The position numbers and the translations under genes are program-made. 41,870 nt of DNA from Prevotella sp. 885. GTDB taxonomy: Bacteria; Bacteroidota; Bacteroidia; Bacteroidales; Bacteroidaceae. Below are positions 13,052 to 22,338 of this stretch, piece after piece. The stretch's first letter is position 1, and each line of letters begins with the position of its first letter. The notes below the pieces were generated by a model. It saw nothing but the letters and a program-made list of their open reading frames with translations. It did not search any database and was not told the DNA's origin. The stretch is from NCBI RefSeq assembly GCF_002265625.1, contig NZ_NOVE01000028.1:1-41870 (forward strand), read 5' to 3'.

Positions 13052-14356
13052 ATGAAGAAAATTTTACTTTCTGCAGCTTTTGTAATGGCTGCTTGCTGCG
13101 GCGCTTCCGCACAGAAACTCAGCTACGTGCCCTACACCGATAACGCTTTGATGATGGGTGGATGTATTTCGGAGAACGGTCGTTACATCGGCGGATGCGA
13201 CACTGAAGGACGCGGCTTCATCTATGACACAAAGGATGGTCAGATTAAATACTTCGTTTCGCCTAACCTTGGCACCAACGAAGCTACGGATAACGACGAG
13301 GCTCAGATTTGTTCTGTAACAAACGAGGGTGTTGGTGCTGGTTACATCTTAGGCCAAGCCGCTGACTTCGACTTCGCCACTGGCAAGTATACTGCTATCT
13401 TTGAGAACGCAGAAGAAGAGAACGCCAACGCAAAGTGGACCACTCCTGACGGAGCATACCAGTGCGGCGTAACATACGACGCCTCGTACAAGCAGGAGCC
13501 TTACGTATACGTAAACGGTGAGAAGGCGGATCTTCCCACTCCTACAGACGAATGGCTCGGCTTCGAGACCGGAGGCTTTATGGCCAACTATATCAGCAAC
13601 GACGGTTCGCTTATCGTAGGCGGTGCCATTGACAACTATTCCACATATCCGCTCATATTCTGGGTACGCAACAGAGACGGCAAGACATACTCTGTACAGA
13701 CTCCGAGCAAGCGCTTCTTCGACGCAAGCTACGAGCTTAATCAGGCTCAGCCTTACGCTTGGTTTGAGGGCGGAAACGTAAGCGCCAACGGCAAGTGGAT
13801 TGCCATGAACATCCTGAATAAGGACATTGAGTCTGGTCTGAAGATGGCTCGCTTCAACGTGGACACAGAGGAGATTGAGATTCTCGACTGCCCGGACGTA
13901 AACAGCTCTACATTCTATTACTCTACCGGCATTGCCAACGACGGTACTGTCATTGGATACACACAGGATCTGGACACAAAGTCAAGAAGAGGTGTCATCT
14001 GCCTTGCTGGCGAGAAAGAGGTGAAGTATCTCTCTGAGGCTTATCCTACAATAACCGACTTCCTCACTATGGACGAGGAAAACCTCAACACAGCTTGCGC
14101 CATCACTCCTGACGGCCGCTACGTAACTGGTTTCGGTTATAAGCCGGTGGACGAGAATAACGACTACATCGTAACATGGTGTCTCGACCGCGAGGAAGTG
14201 GCTAACAGCATCGAGGGTGTGGCTAACTCAGAGGCTTCAAAGGTGGTGGCTTCTTACACTACTGACGGAAAGCGCGTAAACCGCACAAAGGTTCAGCGCG
14301 GTCTGGTTATCAACCGCCTCGCTAACGGTAAGGCTGTGAAGAACCTGAAGAAGTAA
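13052..14356 (+). CDS. Secreted beta-propeller-like protein with C-terminal sorting tail
   Basis: 434 residues from ATG 13052. A Sec signal peptide (MKKILLSAAFVMAACCGASA) ends in ASAQ. The body has recurring short beta motifs of the form (S/T)xDG(R/K)(Y/W)(I/V): ISENGRYIGG, ISNDGSLIVGG, VSANGKWIAM, IANDGTVIGYT and ITPDGRYVTGFG. These suggest a propeller-like repeat fold. The last ~40 residues (VVASYTTDGKRVNRTKVQRG, then LVINRLANGKAVKNLKK) resemble the Por/T9SS type A sorting domain, so I infer export through the type IX system and surface attachment or release. Substrate unknown. It has its own -7 box and a strong terminator, so it is probably monocistronic. Confidence 0.8.
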   Translation: MKKILLSAAFVMAACCGASAQKLSYVPYTDNALMMGGCISENGRYIGGCDTEGRGFIYDTKDGQIKYFVSPNLGTNEATDNDEAQICSVTNEGVGAGYILGQAADFDFATGKYTAIFENAEEENANAKWTTPDGAYQCGVTYDASYKQEPYVYVNGEKADLPTPTDEWLGFETGGFMANYISNDGSLIVGGAIDNYSTYPLIFWVRNRDGKTYSVQTPSKRFFDASYELNQAQPYAWFEGGNVSANGKWIAMNILNKDIESGLKMARFNVDTEEIEILDCPDVNSSTFYYSTGIANDGTVIGYTQDLDTKSRRGVICLAGEKEVKYLSEAYPTITDFLTMDEENLNTACAITPDGRYVTGFGYKPVDENNDYIVTWCLDREEVANSIEGVANSEASKVVASYTTDGKRVNRTKVQRGLVINRLANGKAVKNLKK

Positions 14357-14387
14357 AAGACAGCGAATAAACAATTAAGGCTATAGC

Positions 14388-14423
14388 GCCCTGCAAGGAG
14401 AAAAACTTGCAGGGCGTTTTTTT
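14388..14423 (+). terminator. Rho-independent terminator
   Basis: GCCCTGCAAG / CTTGCAGGGC perfect 10-bp stem, 8-base loop, then GTTTTTTT. It ends the secreted protein gene. Confidence 0.9.
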
Positions 14424-14454
14424 GTGGACTATAAGGAATTTAGAGTAAAATTGC

Positions 14455-14462
14455 TAACTTTG
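14455..14462 (+). promoter_or_regulatory. -7 box TAACTTTG upstream of umuD
   Basis: Perfect -7 element 26 bases before the ATG, without a recognisable -33 TTTG. A weak basal promoter that needs an activator or lacks a repressor would fit a damage-induced gene, but I see no palindromic operator here. Confidence 0.45.
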
Positions 14463-14488
14463 CAGACGTAATTTTTGAATACTGATTT

Positions 14489-14968
14489 ATGAATAAAGCA
14501 AAGGATAATAACACGTCGTCAGGGACGGGCACTATAGAGAACATAAAACTATTGAAGGGGGAATGGCTGAGCAGACTGCCACTGGCTCTGGCACCTAACA
14601 TCAAGGCGGGATTTCCGAGTCCGGCTGACGACTACCTTCGTGACAGCCTCGACTTCAACCGTGACCTTATAAAGAACCCTGAGGCCACGTTCTATGGACG
14701 CGTGTCGGGCGACTCAATGAGGGACGCAGGCATCAATGAAGGCGACATTGCCGTAATCGACAGATCGCTGCAACCAACGGACGGGGACGTTATCGTGGCA
14801 TACGTCAACGAGGAGTTTACCATCAAGTATCTCGACCTTACGCATAAGGAGGAGGGCTACATCGAGCTGCAACCTGCCAATCCCGACTATTCACCAATAC
14901 GCATTGACGGCACCGACAACTTCCGTGTGTGGGGCGTAGTGGTATGGACCATAAAGCAATGGAAATAA
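14489..14968 (+). CDS. umuD: UmuD-like S24 peptidase, DNA polymerase V subunit
   Basis: 159 residues. It carries the self-cleavage site KAGFPSPADDY (cut expected between Ala40 and Gly41), the catalytic Ser76 in GDSMRDAG and the Lys113 in FTIKYL. The spacing of these three sites equals that in E. coli UmuD (24/25, 60, 97) with a constant offset of 16. There is no helix-turn-helix, so it is not LexA. The longer N-terminus (about 16 extra residues) is Ser/Thr/Lys-rich. After RecA-stimulated cleavage it should bind UmuC for error-prone lesion bypass. Unusually, umuC is not adjacent but 14.4 kb away on the other strand. Confidence 0.9.
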   Translation: MNKAKDNNTSSGTGTIENIKLLKGEWLSRLPLALAPNIKAGFPSPADDYLRDSLDFNRDLIKNPEATFYGRVSGDSMRDAGINEGDIAVIDRSLQPTDGDVIVAYVNEEFTIKYLDLTHKEEGYIELQPANPDYSPIRIDGTDNFRVWGVVVWTIKQWK

Positions 14969-14970
14969 AA

Positions 14971-15005
14971 AAATCCTCAAGCAGTGGTAAGCCGCTTGAG
15001 GATTT
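14971..15005. terminator. Bidirectional terminator between umuD and rny
   Basis: AAATCCTCAAGC / GCTTGAGGATTT, a 12-bp perfect stem with A/T runs on both sides, lies between two convergent genes. Confidence 0.85.
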
Positions 15006-15030
15006 ACTATATATAAATGTGTATGTTCGT

Positions 15031-16569
15031 TTACTTTGCGTAAGCCACAGAGCGAGTCTCTCTGATAACGGTGATCTTCACCTGACCCGGATAGGTCATC
15101 TCGGTCTGAATCTTGTTGGCTATCTCGCCAGAGAGCTTCTCCGTCTCCTTGTCGTCCATCTTGTCCGCTCCGACGATGACACGAAGCTCGCGACCAGCCT
15201 GGATGGCGTAAGTCTTAGTAACGCCAGGATAAGACATTGCGATGGCCTCAAGGTCGTTGAGACGCTTGATGTAAGCCTCCACAATCTCGCGACGTGCACC
15301 GGGACGTGCACCTGAGATGGCGTCGCATACCTGTACGATCGGAGCGAGGAGCGTGTTCATCTCCATCTCGTCGTGGTGAGCACCGATGGCGTTGCATATC
15401 TCCGGCTTCTCCTTATACTTCTCGGCAATCTTGGCGCCGTAAAGTGCGTGGGGCAATTCGCTCTCCTCATCAGGCACCTTACCAATATCGTGGAGCAGAC
15501 CGGCACGCTTAGCCTTCTTAGGATTCAGTCCCAGCTCTGCAGCCATTACAGCACAGAGATTGGCTGTCTCACGAGCGTGCTGGAGAAGATTCTGTCCGTA
15601 AGACGAACGATACTTCATCTTACCGATTATACGGATAAGCTCGGGATGGAGACCGTGGATGCCAAGGTCAATGGCTGTACGCTTACCAGTCTCGATTATC
15701 TCGTTGTCGAGCTGCTTCTTCACCTTTGCCACAACCTCCTCGATACGTGCCGGATGGATACGACCGTCGGCCACGAGCTGATGGAGAGCCAAGCGGCAAA
15801 CCTCACGACGAACGGGGTCGAACGCTGAGATTACGATGGCCTCGGGAGTGTCGTCCACTACGATTTCCACTCCTGTGGCAGCCTCAAGAGCGCGGATGTT
15901 GCGACCCTCTCTACCGATGATGCGTCCCTTAACTTCATCGTTGTCGATATGGAAGACGCTTACAGAGTTTTCGATAGCCGTCTCAGTGGCTACACGCTGT
16001 ATGGTCTGGATGACGATTTTCTTAGCCTGAGTGTTGGCGTTGAGCTTTGCCTCGTCCATAATCTCATTGATGTATGAAGCGGCATTGGTGCGTGCCTCGT
16101 CCTTGAGGCTCTCCACGAGTCGGTTGCGAGCCTCGTCAGCGCTAAGACCAGAGAGTTCCTCCAGCTTCTCGCGCTCCTTGGTCTGCATCTTGTCGAGTTC
16201 CTCCTGCTTGAGGGCGATGAGCTTCTTCTCGTTCTCGATGCGCTGCTGTCCCTGCTCCACCTCCTGCTTGCGACGTCCGATTTCTTCCATACGCTGGTTG
16301 AGCGAAATCTCGCGCTGCTTCAGTCGGTTCTCGTTCTGCTGAATCTTCTGGTTGCGCTGCTGCACCTCCTTCTCCAGCTCCGACTTCTTGTTGAGGAACT
16401 TCTCCTTTACTTCAAGGAGCTTCTTTTCCTTTACTACTTCAGCCTCCTTGTTGGCGGCTGCTATCATTTCGTTATACTTTCCCTTTATTACATATCGGAA
16501 AATGCCATATCCCGCTGCTCCGCCTACGACGAGAGCAACAATGGCTGTGATTAATATACCTGATAACAT
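15031..16569 (-). CDS. rny: Ribonuclease Y
   Basis: 512 residues, standard length. An N-terminal membrane helix ([20 protein letters not shown]) anchors it to the inner membrane. Residues ~35-195 form a long Glu/Lys/Gln-rich coiled coil. A KH domain ([20 protein letters not shown], ~218-237) binds RNA. The HD domain has [20 protein letters not shown] and GAHHDEMEM, with all metal ligands. It starts mRNA decay by endonucleolytic cleavage. It is the third gene of a unit with the coiled-coil gene and zapA (67-base gap), a conserved Bacteroidota arrangement as far as I know. Ends at a shared bidirectional terminator. Confidence 0.97.
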   Translation of the reverse strand: MLSGILITAIVALVVGGAAGYGIFRYVIKGKYNEMIAAANKEAEVVKEKKLLEVKEKFLNKKSELEKEVQQRNQKIQQNENRLKQREISLNQRMEEIGRRKQEVEQGQQRIENEKKLIALKQEELDKMQTKEREKLEELSGLSADEARNRLVESLKDEARTNAASYINEIMDEAKLNANTQAKKIVIQTIQRVATETAIENSVSVFHIDNDEVKGRIIGREGRNIRALEAATGVEIVVDDTPEAIVISAFDPVRREVCRLALHQLVADGRIHPARIEEVVAKVKKQLDNEIIETGKRTAIDLGIHGLHPELIRIIGKMKYRSSYGQNLLQHARETANLCAVMAAELGLNPKKAKRAGLLHDIGKVPDEESELPHALYGAKIAEKYKEKPEICNAIGAHHDEMEMNTLLAPIVQVCDAISGARPGARREIVEAYIKRLNDLEAIAMSYPGVTKTYAIQAGRELRVIVGADKMDDKETEKLSGEIANKIQTEMTYPGQVKITVIRETRSVAYAK

Positions 16570-16636
16570 ATATATTTATGTAAAAATGTGATCGTTAGAA
16601 TGATGTTGATGTTTCTGATTCTTCCGTTTCGGATAG

Positions 16637-16933
16637 TTACAATGCTTCTTCAATTTCGGATTTCAGCTTGCCTATTATGTCCATGAACGGTGCCGTGTCG
16701 TTGCGTTTCGCCTCCATTACATAGCGCAGGGCTATCTCGATGAGCGCCATGTAGAGAATTTCCTTCTCGTTCTTGGGGCCCTTGTATCTGGATGCGTATG
16801 CGTTGACAGTCTGCGTGATAAGGCTTGCCGCGTCGCGATAGAGCGGCTCGTCCTCTGGGCGGACGTTTACGGGGATGTCCGTGTCGTAGACGTGTAGGCG
16901 TATGCGTAGTTTCTCGTTGTTGTCTTCTGCCAT
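16637..16933 (-). CDS. zapA: Cell division protein ZapA
   Basis: 98 residues. The N-terminal domain (LRIRLHVYDTDIPVNVRPED) and the central helix (LYRDAASLITQTVNAYASRY) match ZapA, which promotes FtsZ filament bundling at the division site. The rest (EKEILYMALIEIALRYVMEA) forms the dimerising coiled coil. It lies 28 bases after the small coiled-coil gene and before rny, in one transcription unit. Confidence 0.9.
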   Translation of the reverse strand: MAEDNNEKLRIRLHVYDTDIPVNVRPEDEPLYRDAASLITQTVNAYASRYKGPKNEKEILYMALIEIALRYVMEAKRNDTAPFMDIIGKLKSEIEEAL

Positions 16934-16961
16934 TATCGTGGTAATAACTTTAAGGGGTCAC

Positions 16962-17264
16962 TTATTCGTCGTGCTTCTCGCTGATAAGCGCAATGCACTT
17001 GTTGACGTCGCGTATGAGTTGAGAGACTCGCTTCTGCGCCGCCTCCATGTCGCCGTCTGTTATTGCCACCATCCTCGCCAACTTCAGGTTAGTGTATTCC
17101 TCGCGTTGCTTTCTGAGCTGTTCCTCAAGATTGCTGACGTCAGCCTTGAGAGCGTCGATGGCGGAACACAGTTGGGCGTTCTGCAGCTTGAGTTCCTTAT
17201 ACTGCAGTATCATCTGTCTCACTCTGGTGGTAAAGACGTCAATAGCTGTCTCGTCTGCGTCCAT
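16962..17264 (-). CDS. Small coiled-coil protein upstream of zapA
   Basis: 100 residues, almost wholly helical. Heptad-rich from ~15 to 65 (VRQMILQYKELKLQNAQLCS, then AIDALKADVSNLEEQLRKQR). The C-terminal part (DGDMEAAQKRVSQLIRDVNK) is a second helix pair. It resembles ZapB-like division coiled coils in size and position, but I cannot claim homology. As the first gene of the unit leading to zapA and rny, with a near-perfect promoter, it probably acts with ZapA at the divisome. Confidence 0.75.
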   Translation of the reverse strand: MDADETAIDVFTTRVRQMILQYKELKLQNAQLCSAIDALKADVSNLEEQLRKQREEYTNLKLARMVAITDGDMEAAQKRVSQLIRDVNKCIALISEKHDE

Positions 17265-17282
17265 AATGCTACGTTTGGGTTA

Positions 17283-17314
17283 CAAAATTATATGATTTTG
17301 GCGAATGTCGCAAA
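17283..17314 (-). promoter_or_regulatory. Promoter of the coiled-coil/zapA/rny unit
   Basis: Minus strand: TTTG (17311-17314), 20-base spacer, TAATTTTG (17283-17290). Both boxes match the consensus. It lies 19 bases before the ATG. Confidence 0.75.
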
Positions 17315-17374
17315 TTATTATTGCGATTTTATGCACTGACAGTCACGATTTTTACGCACTGTAATGCCTCCTTA

Positions 17375-18007
17375 TTACTTCTTGTCGTCGGCTGCGTCGG
17401 CAGGCTTAGGCTCTTTCTTTGCGAGCATCACCACCTGATAGACGAAGTCGGTTATCCATTTCTGTGAGAAACCAAGGCGATGGTTATACTGGCGGATAGC
17501 CACGACGGTCTTAAGAGTAGCGGCGTCGCTGTAGTCGTTCTTGGTGAAGATTTCGCCCACGGTCTTCTCCGTCATCTTGTAGAGCGCGTTCTTGAAGAAA
17601 GAAGGAAGGCGGAGCTTAAACTTCATGAGGTTGCCCATAAGCATCATCAAATCCTGTGTGAATCCCTGGAACTGCACAAGGTAAGTCTGAACGTCCTGCA
17701 TCTTGCGGCAGTTCTTGCGGATGCTCTGGTCGATTTCCTTGAAGAACAGATCGTCCGTGCCGTATATCTCCTTGAGCATCTTACGGCAAGCTGTCTTCTC
17801 TCCCACTCCGAGCTTGTTGTTGACGGTCGGAACGTGGAGCGTGGTCTTGAATACGCGAAGGTCAGGCAGAGCGGCAAGGTTTGCGATACCCACATTGGCA
17901 GCTATCGATGCCTGGAAATACACACGCACAAGCTGCATGTAGTCTTCCATTCCTCCTGTCTTGTTATTGTCGTCTTTCTTTCCGAAAAGTTTTGATAGAA
18001 ATCCCAT
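17375..18007 (-). CDS. Conserved-looking helical protein of unknown function
   Basis: 210 residues, no signal peptide. It opens with MGFLSKLFGKKDDN, an amphipathic start seen in proteins that associate loosely with the membrane or a complex, then long helices (YMQLVRVYFQASIAANVGIA; FTQDLMMLMGNLMKFKLRLP) and a charged C-terminus (KKEPKPADAADDKK). I do not recognise a domain. Codon use is core-like and it has a perfect promoter of its own, so it is probably a real, well-expressed gene of this lineage. It lies upstream of the divisome unit on the same strand, separated by that unit's own promoter. Confidence 0.7.
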   Translation of the reverse strand: MGFLSKLFGKKDDNNKTGGMEDYMQLVRVYFQASIAANVGIANLAALPDLRVFKTTLHVPTVNNKLGVGEKTACRKMLKEIYGTDDLFFKEIDQSIRKNCRKMQDVQTYLVQFQGFTQDLMMLMGNLMKFKLRLPSFFKNALYKMTEKTVGEIFTKNDYSDAATLKTVVAIRQYNHRLGFSQKWITDFVYQVVMLAKKEPKPADAADDKK

Positions 18008-18050
18008 TTGTTTTCTTTTTTATTATTTTGATTTTAAAAGCATATCTCTG

Positions 18051-18081
18051 CAAAATTACAAAAAAATCCTAATTTGCCCAA
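18051..18081 (-). promoter_or_regulatory. Promoter of the 210-residue protein gene
   Basis: Minus strand: TTTG (18078-18081), 19-base spacer, TAATTTTG (18051-18058). Perfect match, 43 bases before the ATG. Confidence 0.75.
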
Positions 18082-18160
18082 ACATTTATCTATACATTAT
18101 AGTAATAAGGCTTTATAATACAAAAATAACACTTCGGCAAATCAAAAAAGAGAAAAAAGG

Positions 18161-18191
18161 TTTCGTGTATCGGTCTTTATTAGTAACTTTG
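18161..18191 (+). promoter_or_regulatory. Promoter of rmlA
   Basis: TTTC, 19-base spacer, TAACTTTG: one mismatch in the -33 box. The 66-base leader to the ATG is AT-rich. Confidence 0.6.
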
Positions 18192-18257
18192 CAAAATTAA
18201 TAATATATTATTTTTTGCTTAGTTAACGAAATAGTAAACACTCAAACATTTAGAAAC

Positions 18258-19136
18258 ATGAAAGGTATAGTTTTAGCAGGAGGGTCGGGCACACGTCTTT
18301 ACCCCATCACAAAGGGCATCAGCAAACAGCTCATCCCTATTTTCGACAAGCCCATGATATATTACCCCATCTCAGTACTTATGCTTGCCAACATAAGGGA
18401 GATCCTCATTATCTCTACACCTACTGACTTACCGATGTTTAAGCGTCTGCTTGGCGACGGTAGCGACATGGGAGTGAAGTTTGAGTATGCAGAGCAGCCT
18501 TATCCCGGCGGCCTGGCACAGGCTTTCACCATCGGCGAGGAGTTTATCGGCGATGACAGCGCTTGCCTCGTACTTGGCGACAACATCTTCTACGGCGCTG
18601 GTTTCACACAGCTGCTGCAGGAAAGCGTGGAGAATGTGGAGAAGCACGGTAAGGCCACTGTTTTCGGATATTACGTTAACGACCCGGAACGCTACGGCGT
18701 GGCAGAGTTCGACGCAGAGGGCAACTGCCTCAGCATCGAGGAAAAGCCGGAGCACCCGAAGAGCAACTATGCTGTTGTGGGACTTTATTTCTATCCGAAC
18801 AGCGTAGTTGAAATAGCCAAGAACATCAAGCCCAGCGCTCGCGGAGAGCTGGAGATAACCACCGTAAACCAGGAATACCTGAAGCGCGGCGACCTGAAGG
18901 TTCAGACCTTGCAGCGCGGATTCGCATGGCTTGACACCGGCACACACGACAGCCTTTCGGAGGCCAGCACCTTCATCGAGGTGATAGAGAAGCGTCAGGG
19001 TCTGAAGGTGGCATGTCTGGAAGAGATTGCCTTCAAGAAGGGCTGGATAGACAGCGAGCGTCTCCGTGAAGTGGCAAAGCCGATGGCAAAGAACGAGTAC
19101 GGAAAGTATCTCCTCAGACTTGCTGACGGACTGTAA
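18258..19136 (+). CDS. rmlA: Glucose-1-phosphate thymidylyltransferase
   Basis: 292 residues, standard length. It makes dTDP-glucose from dTTP and glucose 1-phosphate, the first step to dTDP-rhamnose. The nucleotide-binding start is [20 protein letters not shown]. Then come [30 protein letters not shown] and [20 protein letters not shown], all RmlA signatures, and [12 protein letters not shown] near 225. The other rml genes are not next to it. The neighbour downstream (78 bases) is a BY-kinase for polysaccharide export, so the pair probably serves cell-surface polysaccharide synthesis. Confidence 0.97.
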   Translation: MKGIVLAGGSGTRLYPITKGISKQLIPIFDKPMIYYPISVLMLANIREILIISTPTDLPMFKRLLGDGSDMGVKFEYAEQPYPGGLAQAFTIGEEFIGDDSACLVLGDNIFYGAGFTQLLQESVENVEKHGKATVFGYYVNDPERYGVAEFDAEGNCLSIEEKPEHPKSNYAVVGLYFYPNSVVEIAKNIKPSARGELEITTVNQEYLKRGDLKVQTLQRGFAWLDTGTHDSLSEASTFIEVIEKRQGLKVACLEEIAFKKGWIDSERLREVAKPMAKNEYGKYLLRLADGL

Positions 19137-19214
19137 AGAAAAGGAAAAAGAAAGAAAAAAGATTGATTGATAAGATTTTATTTTAACACTTCAAAAGGTC
19201 ACTAGTTAAAGAAA

Positions 19215-21746
19215 ATGGAAGTAAATAACCAAGATTTGTACAACACTCAGCAAGAAAACGAAGAGTCGTCATCTCTTAGTTTTGGGATGATATACAAGAT
19301 GGTGGTCCTCAACTGGAAATGGTTCGTTCTGTCTTTAGCATTGTGTCTGGGCGTAGCTTACGCTTACCTTAGATACAAGACACCAGTTTACCAGTCGGCT
19401 GCTAAATTGCTTATCAAGGACGACGACAACACAAACAAATCCAACGGAGTGAACGCACTCCTTAACTCGCAGACGCTCGGTCTCGTATCCAACTCAACGG
19501 GTATCGACAACGAGATGGTGCTTCTCAAGTCATCTCGCCTTGCCGGACAGACCATCTACGATCTCAAGCTTTATGTGTCGTACAAGATGAAGGGTCGCGT
19601 GGCTGACCACCTTCTCTATAAGAACCAGCCCATCACTGTCGACATCGACAGCAGCAGCCTGTCTAACCTCAAGGCGCCGATAAAGCTCGAAATCACACGC
19701 GAGGAAGGATCGTTCCACATCACGGGCGAGTATACGTATGTACCCTCTGACCAGGACAAGTTGCCGAGCGAATACACCATCGACCGTACCGTTAAGGATC
19801 TGCCTTTCACGCTCAACACCAGCGTCGGCAGACTCACCTTCTCGCACAACGGCGTCAGCATGCTTCCTGAAGAGAAGAAGCTGAAGGTAACCATCCTTCC
19901 TGTACAGATGGCAGCTGCCAAGTACGTAGCAGCGCTTGACGTAGCGGAAGAGAATAAGAAGGCCACCATCGTGGACATGACATTGGCTGACGAGGTGCCG
20001 GAACGCTCATGCGACTATCTCAAGCAGCTCGCAGTCTGCTACAACCGCCAGGCCAACGAGGACAAGAACGAGATAGCCATTCGTACAGAGAGATTCATCA
20101 ACAGCCGTCTGGAGAAGATCAACAACGAACTTGGTCAGACAGAAGGCAATCTTGAGTCAACAAAGCGCCAGTATGGTATCGTGAATACTGAGGCTAACTC
20201 AACGATGTCACTCTCTAACTCAGATGCTTACGCAAAGCAGATATCTGAGCTCAAAACCCAGATGGAGCTGCTCAAGAGCATCAGCGAGTTTATGAATGAG
20301 CCTGCCAACAAATACCAGCTGCTTCCTTCCAACGTGGGATTGGCAGACGCTTCAGCCAGTGCGTTCATCAACAAGTACAACGAAGTGGCACTGGAGCGTA
20401 CACACCTGCTTCGCACCTCAAGCGAGAACAGCCCCGTTGTTACGCCTCTTACAGCACAGCTCGACGAGCTTCTCTTAAGCATCCGCCGCGCCATCAAGCA
20501 GGCACATCAGACAGCAGAGATACAGTATAACGACCTGCAGCGTCAGTTCAGCCTCTACAACCAGCAGATTCTCTCCACCCCGCAGCAGGAGCGCATCCTT
20601 ACACAGATAGGTCGCCAGCAGGAGGTGAAATCAGGACTCTACCTTATGCTTCTCCAGAAGCGCGAGGAGAACTCTATCTCTCTTGCAGCCACAGCCGACA
20701 AGGGCAAGCTCATTGACGACCCGCTGCTCATTGGAAAGGTTAGCCCCAAAGGGTCAATGATTATGCTCATCGCTCTCGTCCTCGGTCTTGCCATCCCCGC
20801 AGGCATCCTCTTCCTCATCGAGTTCTTCCGTTACAAGATTGAGGGACATGACGACGTTGCCGCTCTTACCAAGTTGCCTATCATCGGTGACGTGGCAATC
20901 GCCAGCGACCAGGCAAAGACAAAGGCGGACATCGTGGTGCACGCCAACCAGAACAACCTCATGGAGGAGGTGTTCCGTTCCATACGTGCCAACATACAGT
21001 TTATGCTCAAGAAGGGAGAGAACACCATCATGTTCACGTCTACTACTTCCGGTGAGGGCAAGACGTTCACCGCAGCCAACCTTGCCGTGAGCTTCGCATT
21101 GCTGGACAAGAAGGTGGTAATCGTCGGTCTGGACATCCGTAAGCCACGTCTCGCCGAACTCTTCGAGATACCTAACCATCATCAGGGCATCACCAACCTT
21201 CTCGTGAAGGAGAACCCGACAATGGAGGACATCAAGAAGCAAATTCTGCCTTCAGGCGTAAACGACAACCTCGACGTGCTCATGGCAGGACCTATCCCGC
21301 CCAACCCGTCAGAGCTTGTTTCGCGCCAGTCGCTTGACATCATCATCGACCAGCTTAAGGAGCATTACGACTACGTCATTATCGACACCGCTCCTGTCGG
21401 CTTGGTTACCGATACACAGCAGATAGCACGCGTAGCCGACCTTACTGTCTATATGTGTCGTGCTGATTACACACCGAAGTCAAGCTTCGCATTCATCAAC
21501 TCTCTAAACGCGGAAAACAAGATGCCGAATATGACCATCGTTATCAACGGCATCGACATGGCGAAGAAGAAGTACGGCTACTACTATGGCTATGGCAAGT
21601 ACGGCAAGTATGGTAAGTATGGACATTACGGCAAGTACGGTAACTACGGCAATAGCTATGGCAGCTATGGCGCCAACTACGGTAGCTACGGCAACTATGC
21701 CAATAGCGGCTACGGCAACCGTAACGACAACTCGATAAAGGTGTAA
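19215..21746 (+). CDS. Wzc-type polysaccharide co-polymerase / BY-tyrosine kinase
   Basis: 843 residues. The Wzz-like N-terminal part has membrane helices at ~31-53 (WKWFVLSLALCLGVAYAYL) and ~514-539 (MIMLIALVLGLAIPAGILFL), flanking a periplasmic coiled-coil region. The cytoplasmic kinase domain has Walker A (TTSGEGKTFTAANLA, ~609), Walker A' (VVIVGLDIRKPRL, ~635) and Walker B (YDYVIIDTAPVG, ~717). The A' motif has Gly-Leu-Asp where most have Asp-Ala/Ser-Asp. The C-terminal ~55 residues hold about 17 tyrosines in YGKYGKYGKYG-like repeats, the autophosphorylation tail. Wza and a Wzb-type phosphatase are not in the window. It probably controls export of a capsule or exopolysaccharide. Confidence 0.93.
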   Translation: MEVNNQDLYNTQQENEESSSLSFGMIYKMVVLNWKWFVLSLALCLGVAYAYLRYKTPVYQSAAKLLIKDDDNTNKSNGVNALLNSQTLGLVSNSTGIDNEMVLLKSSRLAGQTIYDLKLYVSYKMKGRVADHLLYKNQPITVDIDSSSLSNLKAPIKLEITREEGSFHITGEYTYVPSDQDKLPSEYTIDRTVKDLPFTLNTSVGRLTFSHNGVSMLPEEKKLKVTILPVQMAAAKYVAALDVAEENKKATIVDMTLADEVPERSCDYLKQLAVCYNRQANEDKNEIAIRTERFINSRLEKINNELGQTEGNLESTKRQYGIVNTEANSTMSLSNSDAYAKQISELKTQMELLKSISEFMNEPANKYQLLPSNVGLADASASAFINKYNEVALERTHLLRTSSENSPVVTPLTAQLDELLLSIRRAIKQAHQTAEIQYNDLQRQFSLYNQQILSTPQQERILTQIGRQQEVKSGLYLMLLQKREENSISLAATADKGKLIDDPLLIGKVSPKGSMIMLIALVLGLAIPAGILFLIEFFRYKIEGHDDVAALTKLPIIGDVAIASDQAKTKADIVVHANQNNLMEEVFRSIRANIQFMLKKGENTIMFTSTTSGEGKTFTAANLAVSFALLDKKVVIVGLDIRKPRLAELFEIPNHHQGITNLLVKENPTMEDIKKQILPSGVNDNLDVLMAGPIPPNPSELVSRQSLDIIIDQLKEHYDYVIIDTAPVGLVTDTQQIARVADLTVYMCRADYTPKSSFAFINSLNAENKMPNMTIVINGIDMAKKKYGYYYGYGKYGKYGKYGHYGKYGNYGNSYGSYGANYGSYGNYANSGYGNRNDNSIKV

Positions 21747-21791
21747 GTCTATAGAAACAGACTTCATATAAACATTAACGAACAAGAGAAT

Positions 21792-21834
21792 TTAGAGAAG
21801 TTCTTGCCCAGGCAGGAGCTTCTCTAATTTCTTA
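21792..21834 (+). terminator. Terminator after the BY-kinase gene
   Basis: TTAGAGAAG / CTTCTCTAA outer stem with an inner TTGCC-CA-GGCAG stem, followed by TTTCTT. About 45 bases after the stop. Confidence 0.7.
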
Positions 21835-21884
21835 AAGAGAACACCCCTATATATACATTATATTAATACAGGAGAAAAACTATC

Positions 21885-22316
21885 ATGGTAATAGCAGTAG
21901 ATTTTGACGGAACAATAGTGGAGCACGAATATCCCAAGATAGGCGAAGAGATACCGTTTGCCACCGAAACACTGCGCATGCTCATCAACGACCACCACAA
22001 GCTCATCCTCTGGAGCGTACGCGAAGGCAAGCTGCTGGACGAAGCCGTGGAATGGTGCCGTGAGCGCGGCGTGGAGTTCTATGCCATCAACCGCGACTAT
22101 CCAGAGGAGACCACCCAAAACAACAACCATTTCTCCCGCAAACTGAAAGCAGACCTCTTCATCGACGACCGCAACTTGGGCGGACTGCCTGACTGGGGCA
22201 TGATCTATCGCATGGTTCGCGAACATCTTACATGGGCTGACCTTATGAGAAGCGCAAGGTCAGGACTTAATTCGCAGGACGCACCGAAGCGCAAGAAGAA
22301 GTGGGGACTGTTCTAA
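21885..22316 (+). CDS. HAD-superfamily hydrolase (BT0820-like)
   Basis: 143 residues. Motif I is VIAVDFDGTIVEHEYPKIG (nucleophile and acid/base Asp at 6 and 8). LILWSVREGKLLDEAVEWC carries the motif II Ser/Thr position. KADLFIDDRNLGGLPDWGMI gives motif IV acids. Small cap-less HAD proteins of this type in Bacteroidota are probably phosphatases; the substrate is unknown. It lies 22 bases before dnaG on the same strand, so it is probably co-transcribed. The C-terminus is basic (PKRKKKWGLF). Confidence 0.85.
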   Translation: MVIAVDFDGTIVEHEYPKIGEEIPFATETLRMLINDHHKLILWSVREGKLLDEAVEWCRERGVEFYAINRDYPEETTQNNNHFSRKLKADLFIDDRNLGGLPDWGMIYRMVREHLTWADLMRSARSGLNSQDAPKRKKKWGLF

Positions 22317-22338
22317 AAAATACGGAGACAGATAATAT

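Noticed and set aside
14489..14968. LexA repressor
   Set aside because: The protein has the S24 peptidase part only, with no N-terminal helix-turn-helix, and the cleavage-site context GFPSPADDY is that of UmuD.
16570..16636. 6S RNA next to zapA
   Set aside because: In other phyla ssrS often lies beside zapA, but here the gap is only 67 bases, far too short.
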